This document shows, piece after piece, positions 25,101 through 33,965 of a stretch of 34,895 nucleotides of DNA. Both the position numbers and the translations under genes were made by a program. The notes under the pieces were generated by a model, which saw only the letters and a list, made by a program, of their open reading frames with translations, had not been told where the DNA came from and made no database searches. Location: assembly GCA_905339345.1 (NCBI GenBank), contig CAJPFF010000232.1, forward strand, positions 1-34,895. Reading direction: 5' to 3'. Origin of the DNA: Geobacteraceae bacterium (GTDB taxonomy: Bacteria > Desulfobacterota > Desulfuromonadia > Geobacterales > Geobacteraceae). Position 1 is the stretch's first letter. Each line of letters starts with the position of its first letter.

Positions 25101-27011
25101 ATGAGGATACATCCCCTGCTGACGCCGCTGCTGGTGCTTTTCGCATCCTTAGCGGGCTTTTCCGGTGTCTGTGCCGGAGCCGACGACCCTTACCTGGCGG
25201 AGATCCTGAAGCGGGCTGAGGAGCGACAGCTCCACCAGGAACGCACCTGGGAAGTGCTCCTCCACTACCGCCCCCGGGGCGAGGAGCGGGAGAGCCTGGT
25301 GGACGATCCCCGCTTCTTCCTCGCTCCAGATGGGAAGAGCGACCCTGCAGCGGAGCTGGCAGCTACTCTGCGGGGCCTCTTCGCCACCGACCCCCGCGGC
25401 GACGAACACCCCCGCTGCCGGTTTCCGGCCCGCGCCGCCTGGCTCGCCCAAGAGCTTGCCATCGACGGCGACCATCTTCCCCCCATGGCCTGTCCCCAGC
25501 TGGACGAGGCCATGAAGGCCGTCAATCCCCGGTCGGCGGTGCTGGTTTTCCCCTCTTCCCACCCCAACGGCCCCGCTTCCATGTTCGGCCACACCCTGCT
25601 GCGGGTGGGGAGCACCTACCAGAGTGACCTCCTCTCCTATGCCGTCAATTACGCCGCCCATACCACCGACACCAACGGTATCGTCTACGCCGTCAAGGGG
25701 ATTTTCGGAGGGTACTCGGGGTATTACTCGATCCTTCCCTACTACGCAAAGGTCAAAGAATACAGCGATCTGGAGCATCGGGACGTCTGGGAATATCCCC
25801 TCGCCCTAACCCCTGACGAGGTGCTGCGGATGGTGCGCCACATCTGGGAGTTGCGGGACATCGCCTCCGACTACTACTTCTTCGACGAGAACTGCTCCTT
25901 CAACCTCCTCTTTCTGTTGGAGGCGGCGCGGCCGCAACTGCGGCTTGCCGAAGCGTTCTGGGACCGACCGAGCTTCTGGGTGATGCCGGCCGACACGGTG
26001 GCGGTGATTGAGCGGGCAGGGCTCATTGAGAAGGTGACCTACCGCCCCGCCCAGGCGACCCGCATCCGGCAGCGGGCGTCCCTCCTTTCGCCGGAACTCC
26101 GCCGCGAGGCCCTGGAGACGGCCCGGGCGCCCCAAGGGGCAGCAGCGGTTGCCGTCTCGGGCCGCCCGGCGGAGGAGCGCCGCCAGATCCTCGACCTGGC
26201 CGCCGAGTATGTGCAGTACCGCTATTCCCGCAAGGAGCTGGAGCAGCCGGAATTCCAGCGGCAGTTCCTGCAGGTGCTCAAGGCCCGCAGCCCCCTGGGG
26301 CCCGATGAGTCGGACGCGGGGCGGGTTCCGGTCCCGCCTCTGCCGGAGACGGGGCACCTGCCGGGGCGGATCGGCCTCGGGGCCGGCTACCGGCACGATA
26401 CCCCCTTTGTGGAGCTGACGCTCCGGCCTGCGTACCACGCCCTCATGGATGCGGACGCGGGATACAGTGCCCATTCCCAGATCATCTTCAGCGAGGTGAG
26501 CGGCCGCTACTACCCGGAGAGGAACTCCATCAGGCTCCAGAAGTTCACGGCGGTGGACATCGTCTCCCTGGCCCCCCGGGACGAGTTCTTTTCCCCCATC
26601 TCTTGGAAGGTGAACGGCGGCCTTAACCGCCGCCCCTTTCCCGATGGCAGCGACCGCCTCTTCCTGCAGCTCAACACCGGTGGCGGCATGGTTTGGCAGG
26701 TGCCCGGCAACGGGGTCGTCTACGGCATGGCGGAGATGGACCTGAACGTGAGCGACCGCCTGCGGGACAAGGCGGTGCTTGGGGCCGGACTGTCGGCGGG
26801 GGTGATCGTCTCCCCCATGGACCCCTGGAAGGCGGCCCTCTCGGGGAGTGCCTTCGTCTACGGTCTCGAGTATCATGAGTACTACCGGCTGGCACTGGAG
26901 CAGAATCTGGCCCTGAGCCGCACCGTCGGTCTCGGCCTCGTGGCATCCTGGGAGCGGAGCTTCGACCACAACAGGGTCGAGGCCCGGTTGGTGGTTAATC
27001 GCTATTTCTGA
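25101..27011 (+). CDS. DUF4105 (Lnb-type) envelope protein with C-terminal beta-barrel-like region
   Basis: A 636-residue protein from the chosen ATG. A signal peptide (residues ~1-24, LLTPLLVLFASLAGF) is followed by the DUF4105 domain (~140-310) with VLVFPSSHPNGPASMFGHTLLR and FFDENCSFNLLFLLE; the conserved His and Cys (FGH, ENC) form an NlpC/P60-like pair. After a helical linker with charged repeats (~320-400) the last 220 residues look like outer-membrane beta strands (alternating hydrophobic, many Tyr/Gly, ending in VVNRYF with a terminal aromatic). Starts at 25047 (TTG) and 25059 are possible, but only 25101 puts the signal peptide at the N-terminus; none has a strong ribosome site. Substrate unknown. 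Confidence 0.82.
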   Translation: MRIHPLLTPLLVLFASLAGFSGVCAGADDPYLAEILKRAEERQLHQERTWEVLLHYRPRGEERESLVDDPRFFLAPDGKSDPAAELAATLRGLFATDPRGDEHPRCRFPARAAWLAQELAIDGDHLPPMACPQLDEAMKAVNPRSAVLVFPSSHPNGPASMFGHTLLRVGSTYQSDLLSYAVNYAAHTTDTNGIVYAVKGIFGGYSGYYSILPYYAKVKEYSDLEHRDVWEYPLALTPDEVLRMVRHIWELRDIASDYYFFDENCSFNLLFLLEAARPQLRLAEAFWDRPSFWVMPADTVAVIERAGLIEKVTYRPAQATRIRQRASLLSPELRREALETARAPQGAAAVAVSGRPAEERRQILDLAAEYVQYRYSRKELEQPEFQRQFLQVLKARSPLGPDESDAGRVPVPPLPETGHLPGRIGLGAGYRHDTPFVELTLRPAYHALMDADAGYSAHSQIIFSEVSGRYYPERNSIRLQKFTAVDIVSLAPRDEFFSPISWKVNGGLNRRPFPDGSDRLFLQLNTGGGMVWQVPGNGVVYGMAEMDLNVSDRLRDKAVLGAGLSAGVIVSPMDPWKAALSGSAFVYGLEYHEYYRLALEQNLALSRTVGLGLVASWERSFDHNRVEARLVVNRYF

Positions 27012-27048
27012 CGGGAACTGTCGGCTAATTTCGGTATACTCTTAAAAA

Positions 27049-27465
27049 ATGAGAAAAACGTCTATGACAAAGCGGAGTGTAGCGGCGCTGGCAACAACGG
27101 CGCTGGTCGCTTGCCTTGGAGGGTGCGCCATGACGGGGCCTGCCGGCCTGCCGCCATCTCAAGGTGTGGTGGCGGGGTCCGATGCGGTCGCGGTCATCTA
27201 TGTGCGACCCGGGTGCTCCTTCTGCCAGGAGGCCCGGGAATTCTTTGACGCGCGGGGCCTGCCGGTCCGTGAGCGTAACGTGGTGGCCGACCGGGGCGCC
27301 CTGGTGGAGATGCTTGATATTCATGTCCGCCGGTTCCCGGACGAGGAGCCCATTGTACCGCTGATAGTGATCGGCGACCGTGCGGTAAGAGGGTTCGACC
27401 AGCAAGAGGTCGAAAAGGCCCTTGACGAAGCGGGTCGCAAAACAGAATCAGGGAGTAAACCGTGA
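27049..27465 (+). CDS. Glutaredoxin-like lipoprotein
   Basis: A 138-residue protein with a signal peptide and lipobox (LGGC) placing a lipid-anchored thioredoxin-fold domain in the periplasm or outer membrane. The redox motif is CSFC in RPGCSFCQEAREFF; the cis-Pro is in IVPLIVIGD and the glutaredoxin-type GFD near the end is present. The start could instead be the ATG at 27064; a TATACT -10-like hexamer at 27035-27040 is very close to the first ATG. The stop overlaps the GTG start of the GH13 gene by four bases, so the two are coupled. Its redox partner is unknown. Confidence 0.8.
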   Translation: MRKTSMTKRSVAALATTALVACLGGCAMTGPAGLPPSQGVVAGSDAVAVIYVRPGCSFCQEAREFFDARGLPVRERNVVADRGALVEMLDIHVRRFPDEEPIVPLIVIGDRAVRGFDQQEVEKALDEAGRKTESGSKP

Positions 27466-30400
27466 CTATCATGCAAAATCCCACCTATTTTCCCTTTAAT
27501 CTGCAGCTGGCGGGGCGCTACTGGACCCTCTTGGACCTGGCGCCCTCGGCCCGGGAACTGGAGCGGCTGGGACGGCCGGCCATACTGTTTTGCCGCGAGT
27601 TGGCCGCGCGGGTTAACCGTCGGCCCGAGTGGTCTGGGAGGCCGGTTCAGGGGGGGCTCCTCAACCTTTACTCCCTCCAGGGGACCATCTTCCGGCACCT
27701 GATCGGCCGGTACTGGCAGGAGCAGGGAGCCGGAGTCATGGCGAAGGCCCTGGTTGATGCCGGCCTTCCCCCCGACTCCCCGGAGTTGTCGGCTCTTCTG
27801 GAGGGGTTCGGCACGCTGTTCCCGCCGGCCGCGGTTCTTTACGGCGAGGCCGAATCCCCCGCCGCCTGGCTTGCGGTTGGCGGAACCAGCCGGCGGCTCC
27901 AGGTGGTAAGCGAACTGCTGCTCCTGGCCCTGTCCGCAGAGAACCGCGCCCTGGACAGCTTCCGGGAGCTGGTGGACGATTCCGAGCTTGCGGCCACGAC
28001 CCCCTACCGCGCGGCCGTGGCCCGACTGGAGAAGGCCCTGGCCAATGCGCTCCCCGTGGCCGGTTTCGGCGTCTCACTGACGGAACTTCTCCGCGCGCCG
28101 CTGCGGGCCGCCCCCGATTCCCTGGCGGGCCAGCTGGCGTACATGAGGGCCACCTGGAGCCCCCTGTTGCCGAAGGAGCTTTTTGCCGGACTGGAGGTTG
28201 CCTTCGGCATCGTGGCGGAAGAGACCCGCCCCTTCTGGGGGGGCGGAGCCGGTCCTTCGCCGGTCCTGGAATTCGGCCCCGGAGTGGGGCTCCCCGCCCC
28301 CGATGACCACTATCCGGAGCATGAGCAGTTCTCCGCCGACGTGGACTGGATGCCCAACGTGGTCCTCATGGCCAAGATGGTCTATGTCTGGCTCGGCCAG
28401 CTCTCTGGCTGGTACGGAAAGGAGATTCACCGCCTCGACCAGATTCCCGATGCGGAGCTGGACAAACTTGCCCGGTGGGGGGTCACGGGGCTGTGGCTCA
28501 TCGGCATCTGGGAGCGCTCCACCGCCTCCCAGACCATCAAGCGGATGTGCGGCAACCCCGAGGCGATCGCGTCCGCCTACTCCCTCTACGACTACGCCAT
28601 CGCCCACGATCTGGGTGGCTGGGAGGCCCTGGCGGACCTGCGGGAGCGGGCCCTGAAGCGGGGCATCAGGCTTGCCAGTGACATGGTGCCGAACCACACC
28701 GGCATCTACTCCAAGTGGATCGTGGAGCACCCTGACTGGTTTGTGCAGCTGGACTACCCGCCGTACCCAACCTACCGCTTCACCGGCCCGGATCTCTCCT
28801 CCTCCCCCGAGGTTTCCGTCCACATCGAGGACGGCTACTGGGACAAGAGCGACGCCGCCGTGGTCTTCAAGCACTACGACCACCGCAACGGCCGCACCCG
28901 CTACATCTACCACGGAAACGACGGCACCAGCACCCCGTGGAACGACACGGCCCAGCTGGACTACCTGAACCCCGAGGTGCGGGAGGCGGTTGCACGCACC
29001 ATCCTCCACGTGGCCCACAATTTCCCCATCATCCGCTTCGACGCCGCCATGACCCTGGCAAAGAAGCACTACCAGCGCCTCTGGTTCCCCCAGCCGGGAC
29101 TGGGGAGCGGCGTTCCCTCCCGTGCCGAGCACGGCATGACCCGCGCCGCCTTTGACGCCGCCATGCCCGAGGAGTTCTGGCGCCAGGTGGTGGACCGGGC
29201 CGCCGCGGAGACGCCCGATACGCTCCTTCTGGCCGAGGCCTTCTGGCTCATGGAGGGGTACTTCGTCCGGACCCTGGGGATGCACCGGGTCTACAACAGC
29301 GCCTTCATGAACATGCTCAAGATGGAGGAGAATGCCAAGTACCGCCAGACCATCAAGAACGTCCTCGAATTCAACCACGAGATCCTGAAGCGCTTCGTCA
29401 ACTTCATGAACAACCCCGACGAAAAGACCGCCGTGGAGCAGTTCGGCAAGGAGAACAAGTACTTCGGCGCGGCGGTGCTGCTGGTGACCATGCCGGGGCT
29501 CCCCATGCTCGGCCACGGCCAGGTGGAGGGGTTCCACGAGAAATACGGCATGGAGTACAAGCGGGCCTACTGGGACGAGCCGGTGGACGAGCACCTGGTG
29601 GCTGAGCACGAGCGTCGGGTTTTCCCCCTCATGCGGCGGCGGCGCATCTTCTCGGGCTCCGAGAATTTCATCCTCTACGACTTTTTCGTGGAGGGGACCG
29701 TGAACGAGGACGTCTTCGTCTACTCCAACCGCCACGGCGCCGACCGGGCGCTCATCCTCTACCACAACCGGTATGCCAGCACCGCCGGGTGGATCAGGAG
29801 TTCCACGGCCCGGGCCGTTCGGATCGACTCGGGGGAGACGGTCCTTCGGCAGACCGACCTGGGGGAATCCCTGGGTGTGAACGCCGACGGCCGCCACTAC
29901 TACATCTTCAGGGACTACGCCACTGGCTTGGAGTACATCCGCCACGGGAGGGAGATTGCCGAGAAGGGGATGTTCGTGGAACTGGAGGCCTACGAATACC
30001 ATGCCTTCCTCGACTTCCGCGAGATCCGCGACGACGACTACGGCACCTGGGGGGCACTCTGCTTCGGGCTCCAGGGGCGGGGGGTGTCGAGCATCGACGA
30101 GGAGGTGCAGCTCATCCGCTTCGCACCTCTCGTCGAGCGGTTCAGGGAACTCTGCGTGCTCCTTCAAGGGGAGCTTGAGGCAGCACCCGCGGTGCAGCTT
30201 TCCCCAGGCTTCCGGGAGGGGATCGCGACGTTTTTGGAAGAACTCGACTTGGCTTCGGGGGCTGCCGGGGATGTGGTCGCAACGGCCGATGTCATGGCAG
30301 AGCGGCTCCAACGTCTCCCCGGTCTCTGGACGTGGACGGAGGGGGTGGAAGGTGAAGGGGGCCGGTGGCTTCTTGCGCTTTTCCTTGTCATCCACGAGGC

Positions 30401-30923
30401 CGGCAGGCTTGGCGGCGATGACGCGGAGTATCCCGTCCGGTCGGCCCAGTGGTTCGCAACTCTGGGCCTAAGGCGGGCGTTGGTCGACATCCTCCGTGAG
30501 GCCAGTGCGGAGTGGGACGAATCCAGCACCCTCGACCCCGATCGGCTGGTTTTTCTGGCGGACATCCTCATGGCCTATCCCGGGTTTGCGGAGCATCTCG
30601 GTGGTCTCAAGCGTGCCGAGGCCATCAAGACACTCGTCGCCGTCCGCCGGGTCAGGCGGTTCCTCGGCGTCAACCGCAGCGGCGTCGTCGAGTGGTTCGT
30701 CAAGGAACCGTTCGTGGAACTCCTCACCTGGTTCATCCTTCTGGCTGCCGTGACTCACACTCCGACGGGGGAGGAGTCTGGCGGATTTGGCGCTGAATTC
30801 GAATCCTTGTGCCGGGATATTGCCGCATTGACGGCTCTGGCGGAAGAGGCCGGTTACCAGGTCAAGAAATTCCTTTCCCTGGTGACTCCACCCACTGGTG
30901 AGCAGGAGGAGGTTTCCCTGTAG
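27462..30923 (+). CDS. Large GH13 (alpha-amylase family) enzyme
   Basis: A 1153-residue cytoplasmic protein, no signal seen. Residues ~1-290 are an unknown helical domain; the GH13 barrel spans ~310-770 with region I DMVPNHTG (Asp407, His412), region II IRFDAAMTL with the nucleophile Asp527, region III LLLAEAFW with acid/base Glu592, and region IV MNNPDEKT with Asp653. The region IV His before the Asp is Pro (NNPD), as in GlgE-type maltosyltransferases, so a transferase rather than a simple amylase is possible. Residues ~860-1153 form another helical region. Start is GTG overlapping the previous stop (GTGA), with GGGAG spaced 6 bases; an ATG 3 codons later lacks good spacing. Substrate unknown. 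Confidence 0.85.
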   Translation: MTIMQNPTYFPFNLQLAGRYWTLLDLAPSARELERLGRPAILFCRELAARVNRRPEWSGRPVQGGLLNLYSLQGTIFRHLIGRYWQEQGAGVMAKALVDAGLPPDSPELSALLEGFGTLFPPAAVLYGEAESPAAWLAVGGTSRRLQVVSELLLLALSAENRALDSFRELVDDSELAATTPYRAAVARLEKALANALPVAGFGVSLTELLRAPLRAAPDSLAGQLAYMRATWSPLLPKELFAGLEVAFGIVAEETRPFWGGGAGPSPVLEFGPGVGLPAPDDHYPEHEQFSADVDWMPNVVLMAKMVYVWLGQLSGWYGKEIHRLDQIPDAELDKLARWGVTGLWLIGIWERSTASQTIKRMCGNPEAIASAYSLYDYAIAHDLGGWEALADLRERALKRGIRLASDMVPNHTGIYSKWIVEHPDWFVQLDYPPYPTYRFTGPDLSSSPEVSVHIEDGYWDKSDAAVVFKHYDHRNGRTRYIYHGNDGTSTPWNDTAQLDYLNPEVREAVARTILHVAHNFPIIRFDAAMTLAKKHYQRLWFPQPGLGSGVPSRAEHGMTRAAFDAAMPEEFWRQVVDRAAAETPDTLLLAEAFWLMEGYFVRTLGMHRVYNSAFMNMLKMEENAKYRQTIKNVLEFNHEILKRFVNFMNNPDEKTAVEQFGKENKYFGAAVLLVTMPGLPMLGHGQVEGFHEKYGMEYKRAYWDEPVDEHLVAEHERRVFPLMRRRRIFSGSENFILYDFFVEGTVNEDVFVYSNRHGADRALILYHNRYASTAGWIRSSTARAVRIDSGETVLRQTDLGESLGVNADGRHYYIFRDYATGLEYIRHGREIAEKGMFVELEAYEYHAFLDFREIRDDDYGTWGALCFGLQGRGVSSIDEEVQLIRFAPLVERFRELCVLLQGELEAAPAVQLSPGFREGIATFLEELDLASGAAGDVVATADVMAERLQRLPGLWTWTEGVEGEGGRWLLALFLVIHEAGRLGGDDAEYPVRSAQWFATLGLRRALVDILREASAEWDESSTLDPDRLVFLADILMAYPGFAEHLGGLKRAEAIKTLVAVRRVRRFLGVNRSGVVEWFVKEPFVELLTWFILLAAVTHTPTGEESGGFGAEFESLCRDIAALTALAEEAGYQVKKFLSLVTPPTGEQEEVSL

Positions 30924-31023
30924 TGGTGGGACAGATGGCCCCGGAAGTTTGAGATTGACGGATGACGGCGTCCCAAGGGGGCGCCGTTCGTATGTGCTGT
31001 GTGTAGCCTGAAGAGGAGCGGTT

Positions 31024-31791
31024 ATGGGACTGTTCACGGGATTTCGACGAAAACGGCTCGCCGGGAGGGAATTCCCCCCGGCCTGGCTCGGGTTCATCGA
31101 GCGGAACGTCCCCTTCTACCGGATGCTCCCGCCGTCGGACCGGCAGGAACTGCTGGGGCATGTGCAGGTTTTTCTCGCCGAGAAATACTTCGAGGGGTGC
31201 GGCGGCGTCCAGGTGACCGACGAGGTGCGGGTGACCGTTGCCGCCCTGGCCTGTATCCTTCTCCTTCACCGCACAACCGACTACTATCCGCTCCTCTCCT
31301 CTATCGTCATCTACCCCGACGAGTACGTGGGGGAGCGCCGCCGCTGGGACGAGGCCGGGGTTGTCACCGAGGGGCCGGAAACCCGCATCGGCGAGTCGTG
31401 GGAGCAGGGGACGGTGGTTCTGTCGTGGAAGGATGTTCTGCTGGACGCCGAGGCCCCCGACGACGCATTCAACGTGGTGTTCCACGAGTTTGCCCACCAG
31501 CTCGACCATGAAGACGGGATTAGCGGCAACGAGGGGTTTCTGCCGGGGCTTCCCGAGGGATCGCGGTGGCGGGAGGTGTTCGAGGGGGAGTATGAACGGC
31601 TGATCGCCGACGATGAGGCGGGACGCTGGACCCTCCTGGACCCCTACGGGGCGGAGAGTCCAGCAGAATTTTTTGCGGTGGCGACCGAGACCTTCTTCGA
31701 GATGCCCGGGGAGATGCGCCGCCAGCATCCGGAGCTGTATGAGGCCCTCAGCCTCTACTACCGGCAGGACCCGGCGTCGTGGGACCGGTAA
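31024..31791 (+). CDS. mtfA: Zinc-dependent peptidase, MtfA family
   Basis: A 255-residue protein close to the length of E. coli MtfA (DUF980). The zinc site is HEFAHQLD (His154, Glu155, His158) with the third ligand in the downstream SPAEFFAVATETFFE segment. Family features FIERNVPFYRMLP near the N-terminus, VIYPDEYV and GTVVLSW are present. In E. coli MtfA is a cytosolic aminopeptidase that binds the glucose repressor Mlc; no such partner is seen here. It follows the GH13 gene by 100 bases on the same strand; the gap holds a weak hairpin (30965-30987) without a T-run. Confidence 0.9.
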   Translation: MGLFTGFRRKRLAGREFPPAWLGFIERNVPFYRMLPPSDRQELLGHVQVFLAEKYFEGCGGVQVTDEVRVTVAALACILLLHRTTDYYPLLSSIVIYPDEYVGERRRWDEAGVVTEGPETRIGESWEQGTVVLSWKDVLLDAEAPDDAFNVVFHEFAHQLDHEDGISGNEGFLPGLPEGSRWREVFEGEYERLIADDEAGRWTLLDPYGAESPAEFFAVATETFFEMPGEMRRQHPELYEALSLYYRQDPASWDR

Positions 31792-31807
31792 CCGGTAAGG
31801 GGGCGGC

Positions 31808-32731
31808 TCAGTTCTCCGCTACCTCGATCTCCACATAGGGGGAAAGGTTCGGATCGCTGGCGTGGCGCAGGGTCGCTTCCGTGTAAGCGAGCTTTTTGTC
31901 GTTGTAGCTGTACCCCGAGAGGACGATGACCTGGGCCGAGGTCTTGATACCGAATACCTCGGCCGGTGAGGCGGCGCTGTCGGCGTCCCCCGCTACGATG
32001 ACGGTCCGGTGGATCTCCTTGAGCTTTGCGTCGAAGAACTGCTCCACCGCACGCAGATCCCCCTTCACGGCATAGATCACCTGACGGCGCTCGCCGTCGT
32101 TCTGGCGCACGATGCGCACCTTCGAGCCGGGATAGCGGCCGGTCTTCGGTTCGGGGGCGATGGGCTCCACCGCGGGGATGATCTCGAGCCGTTTCCACGC
32201 CTTGCCGAAGTCCTCCTTCAGCGGGATGGTGAGTTCATTGATGGAAACGGTGAGGGGCATGAGGGGGAGATTGGTTAGCGGGTCCCTGGCGATTCCCTCG
32301 GAGATCTCGATGGTGTCCGGCGCCCCTGTTGCCGGGCGGGTGATGGTGATGGCAGCGTCGACGATGGTCCTATCCCATGCGAAGTCGCCGTAGTAGGCGG
32401 CGCCGTAGACGTTGATGCCGCGCTCAAGAAGGCCCTGGTTGAACTTGCGGACCGCCCTTCCATTGAGAATGGAGTCGGAGGTGAAGGTGAGGAGCCGCGA
32501 GCCTCCCTTTCCCGCTGTCACCTTCACGTCGCGATGGCGGATCGAGGGGGCGAAGATATGGATAAGCTCCCGGCTCTCCGGGGGCATCTCCCGTGCTTCA
32601 ACCGCCAGGTAATCTTTTCCCTGCCCTGCCGGCGAATCCTGGGCCTCGGTAGGGGAGGAGACGGCCGCGAGGCCGACGGCAAGAATCAGGGCGAGTTTCA
32701 CTCTATTCATGAGGTTCGTGCGGATGGACAC
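31808..32731 (-). CDS. Exported protein of unknown function
   Basis: A 307-residue protein with an N-terminal signal peptide (cleaved near SSPTEAQ, residue ~30). The rest is soluble, mostly beta, with no cysteines, no metal motif and no repeat that I recognise. The start is GTG at 32729-32731: AAAGGAG lies 8 bases upstream, and the ATG at residue 8 has no ribosome site. The gene is convergent with mtfA (16-base gap) and divergent from the DUF362 gene. The mature protein contains two similar EPIA/EPKT and ASDPNLSPY segments of no known meaning. It is probably periplasmic. Confidence 0.75.
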   Translation of the reverse strand: MSIRTNLMNRVKLALILAVGLAAVSSPTEAQDSPAGQGKDYLAVEAREMPPESRELIHIFAPSIRHRDVKVTAGKGGSRLLTFTSDSILNGRAVRKFNQGLLERGINVYGAAYYGDFAWDRTIVDAAITITRPATGAPDTIEISEGIARDPLTNLPLMPLTVSINELTIPLKEDFGKAWKRLEIIPAVEPIAPEPKTGRYPGSKVRIVRQNDGERRQVIYAVKGDLRAVEQFFDAKLKEIHRTVIVAGDADSAASPAEVFGIKTSAQVIVLSGYSYNDKKLAYTEATLRHASDPNLSPYVEIEVAEN

Positions 32732-32799
32732 GGGGTAATCTCCTTTGGGGCAGTCTGTCCCGGCTGGCCGGGGAGAGCTGATGGGATGAGAGAGTGCTC

Positions 32800-32828
32800 A
32801 TATTACATGGATTGGGGAAAATTTCCAG
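32800..32828 (-). promoter_or_regulatory. Possible promoter of the exported protein gene
   Basis: On the minus strand CTGGAA (32823-32828), a 17-base spacer and TAATAT (32800-32805), about 70 bases before the GTG start. The -10 is good and the -35 weak. Confidence 0.3.
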
Positions 32829-32989
32829 CTTTTCGTGTTGGGCGAGAGGAACGGTATCGGCAACGTTTTGTAACCATTGAGTTATGGTGCCTCGGTTGAC
32901 GAGGCGGAGAGCAACGATACCCTCAGCGGCTGGGGGACGTCAAGGCCTTATCGATACTTTCAGGTCATGCGGAACAAGGGGAGTGGCTC

Positions 32990-32998
32990 TGGTATACT
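32990..32998 (+). promoter_or_regulatory. Extended -10 promoter of the DUF362 gene
   Basis: TGGTATACT is an extended -10 element (TGn + TATACT), 44 bases before the ATG. No convincing -35 is present. Confidence 0.45.
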
Positions 32999-33041
32999 TG
33001 TTGTTCGTGGCTCGGACCGGGTAAGAGTAAGGGGGTTGCGC

Positions 33042-33923
33042 ATGGACAGACGGGCGTTTCTTAAACTGGTGGGGTTGTCATCGGTGTTTGCCGAGGGGGC
33101 GTTCAGGGGGCTTTTGGCCGTTGAGCAGCCCACGGTGGCCGTGGCCGAGGGGAAGGAGTACGGACGGACGACGCGCAACGCCGTGAATCTCCTGGGCGGA
33201 ATGAGGCGCTTCGTGAAGCCGGGGGACGTGGTGGTCATCAAGCCCAACATGGGGTGGGACCGGACCCCGGCCCAGGGGGCCAACACCCATCCCCTCGTGG
33301 TCAGGGCCCTGGCGGAGGAGGCCATTGCCGCCGGAGCGAAGCGAGTGAAGGTTTTTGACCGGACCTGCAATGACGAGCGGCGCTGCTATGTGCAGAGCGG
33401 CATGAGCGAAGCGCTCAAGGGGCTGCGCGCCATGGAGCTGAAGTTTATCGAGAACGAGCGGTTCCGCAAGGTCACCATCAACGGCAAGGCCCTCAGGGAG
33501 TGGGAGCTCTACGGCGAGGCCCTGTCCGCCGACGTCTTCATCAACGTTCCCGTGGCAAAGCACCACGGCCTTACCCGGCTCACCCTGGGACTCAAAAACG
33601 TCATGGGGGTCATGGGGGGGAACCGGGGCGGGACCCATCGGCACATCGAGGAGGCTCTGGCCGATATCAACGGCGTCGTGAAGAGCCACCTGACGGTCAT
33701 TGACGCCACCCGCATCCTGACCGACCACGGTCCCCAGGGGGGCGACCTGAAGGACGTAAAGGTCCTGAACACGGTGATCGCGTCCACCGACATCGTTGCG
33801 GCCGACGCCTACGCCACGACCCTCTTCGGCCTCAAACCCGCCGACATTGCCGTGACGGTGGCGGCCCACCGCCGGGGCCTCGGCGAGATGAACCTGAACC
33901 GGGTCCGCATCCTCAGGGGGTGA
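33042..33923 (+). CDS. DUF362 protein with twin-arginine signal
   Basis: A 293-residue protein starting MDRRAFLKLVGLSS, a twin-arginine (RRxFLK) motif, so it is probably exported folded by Tat, although the hydrophobic stretch is short. The DUF362 core follows: VVIKPNMGWDRTPAQGANTHP, INVPVAKHHGLTRLTLGLKNVMG and HRHIEEALADIN. The family often sits beside or is fused to ferredoxin domains, and the exact reaction is not known. The ATG at 33042 is chosen for AAGGGGG 7 bases upstream; the frame is open 55 codons further without a sensible start. A membrane 4Fe-4S protein follows 42 bases later, the usual pairing. Confidence 0.88.
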   Translation: MDRRAFLKLVGLSSVFAEGAFRGLLAVEQPTVAVAEGKEYGRTTRNAVNLLGGMRRFVKPGDVVVIKPNMGWDRTPAQGANTHPLVVRALAEEAIAAGAKRVKVFDRTCNDERRCYVQSGMSEALKGLRAMELKFIENERFRKVTINGKALREWELYGEALSADVFINVPVAKHHGLTRLTLGLKNVMGVMGGNRGGTHRHIEEALADINGVVKSHLTVIDATRILTDHGPQGGDLKDVKVLNTVIASTDIVAADAYATTLFGLKPADIAVTVAAHRRGLGEMNLNRVRILRG

Positions 33924-33965
33924 TCGAGGCATGAAGGGCAACAGCCGGATACCGGAAACAGGGCC

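Larger units (their letters stand above)
32732..33041. other. Divergent intergenic region
   Basis: A 310-base gap between the exported protein and the DUF362 gene. It holds the GTG gene's ribosome site and candidate promoter, and an extended -10 for the DUF362 gene. The DUF362 frame is open across most of it, but the twin-arginine start at 33042 argues that it is not coding. Confidence 0.6.

Noticed and set aside
28074-30395. A 773-codon open frame on the minus strand opposite the GH13 gene
   Set aside because: It mirrors a gene with intact GH13 motifs and has shadow-type composition.
32836-32880. A sigma-28-like site on the minus strand (TCAATGGT-N11-GCCGATAC)
   Set aside because: The -10 part is close, but the -35 matches poorly and the downstream gene is an exported protein with no link to motility. 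Probably chance.
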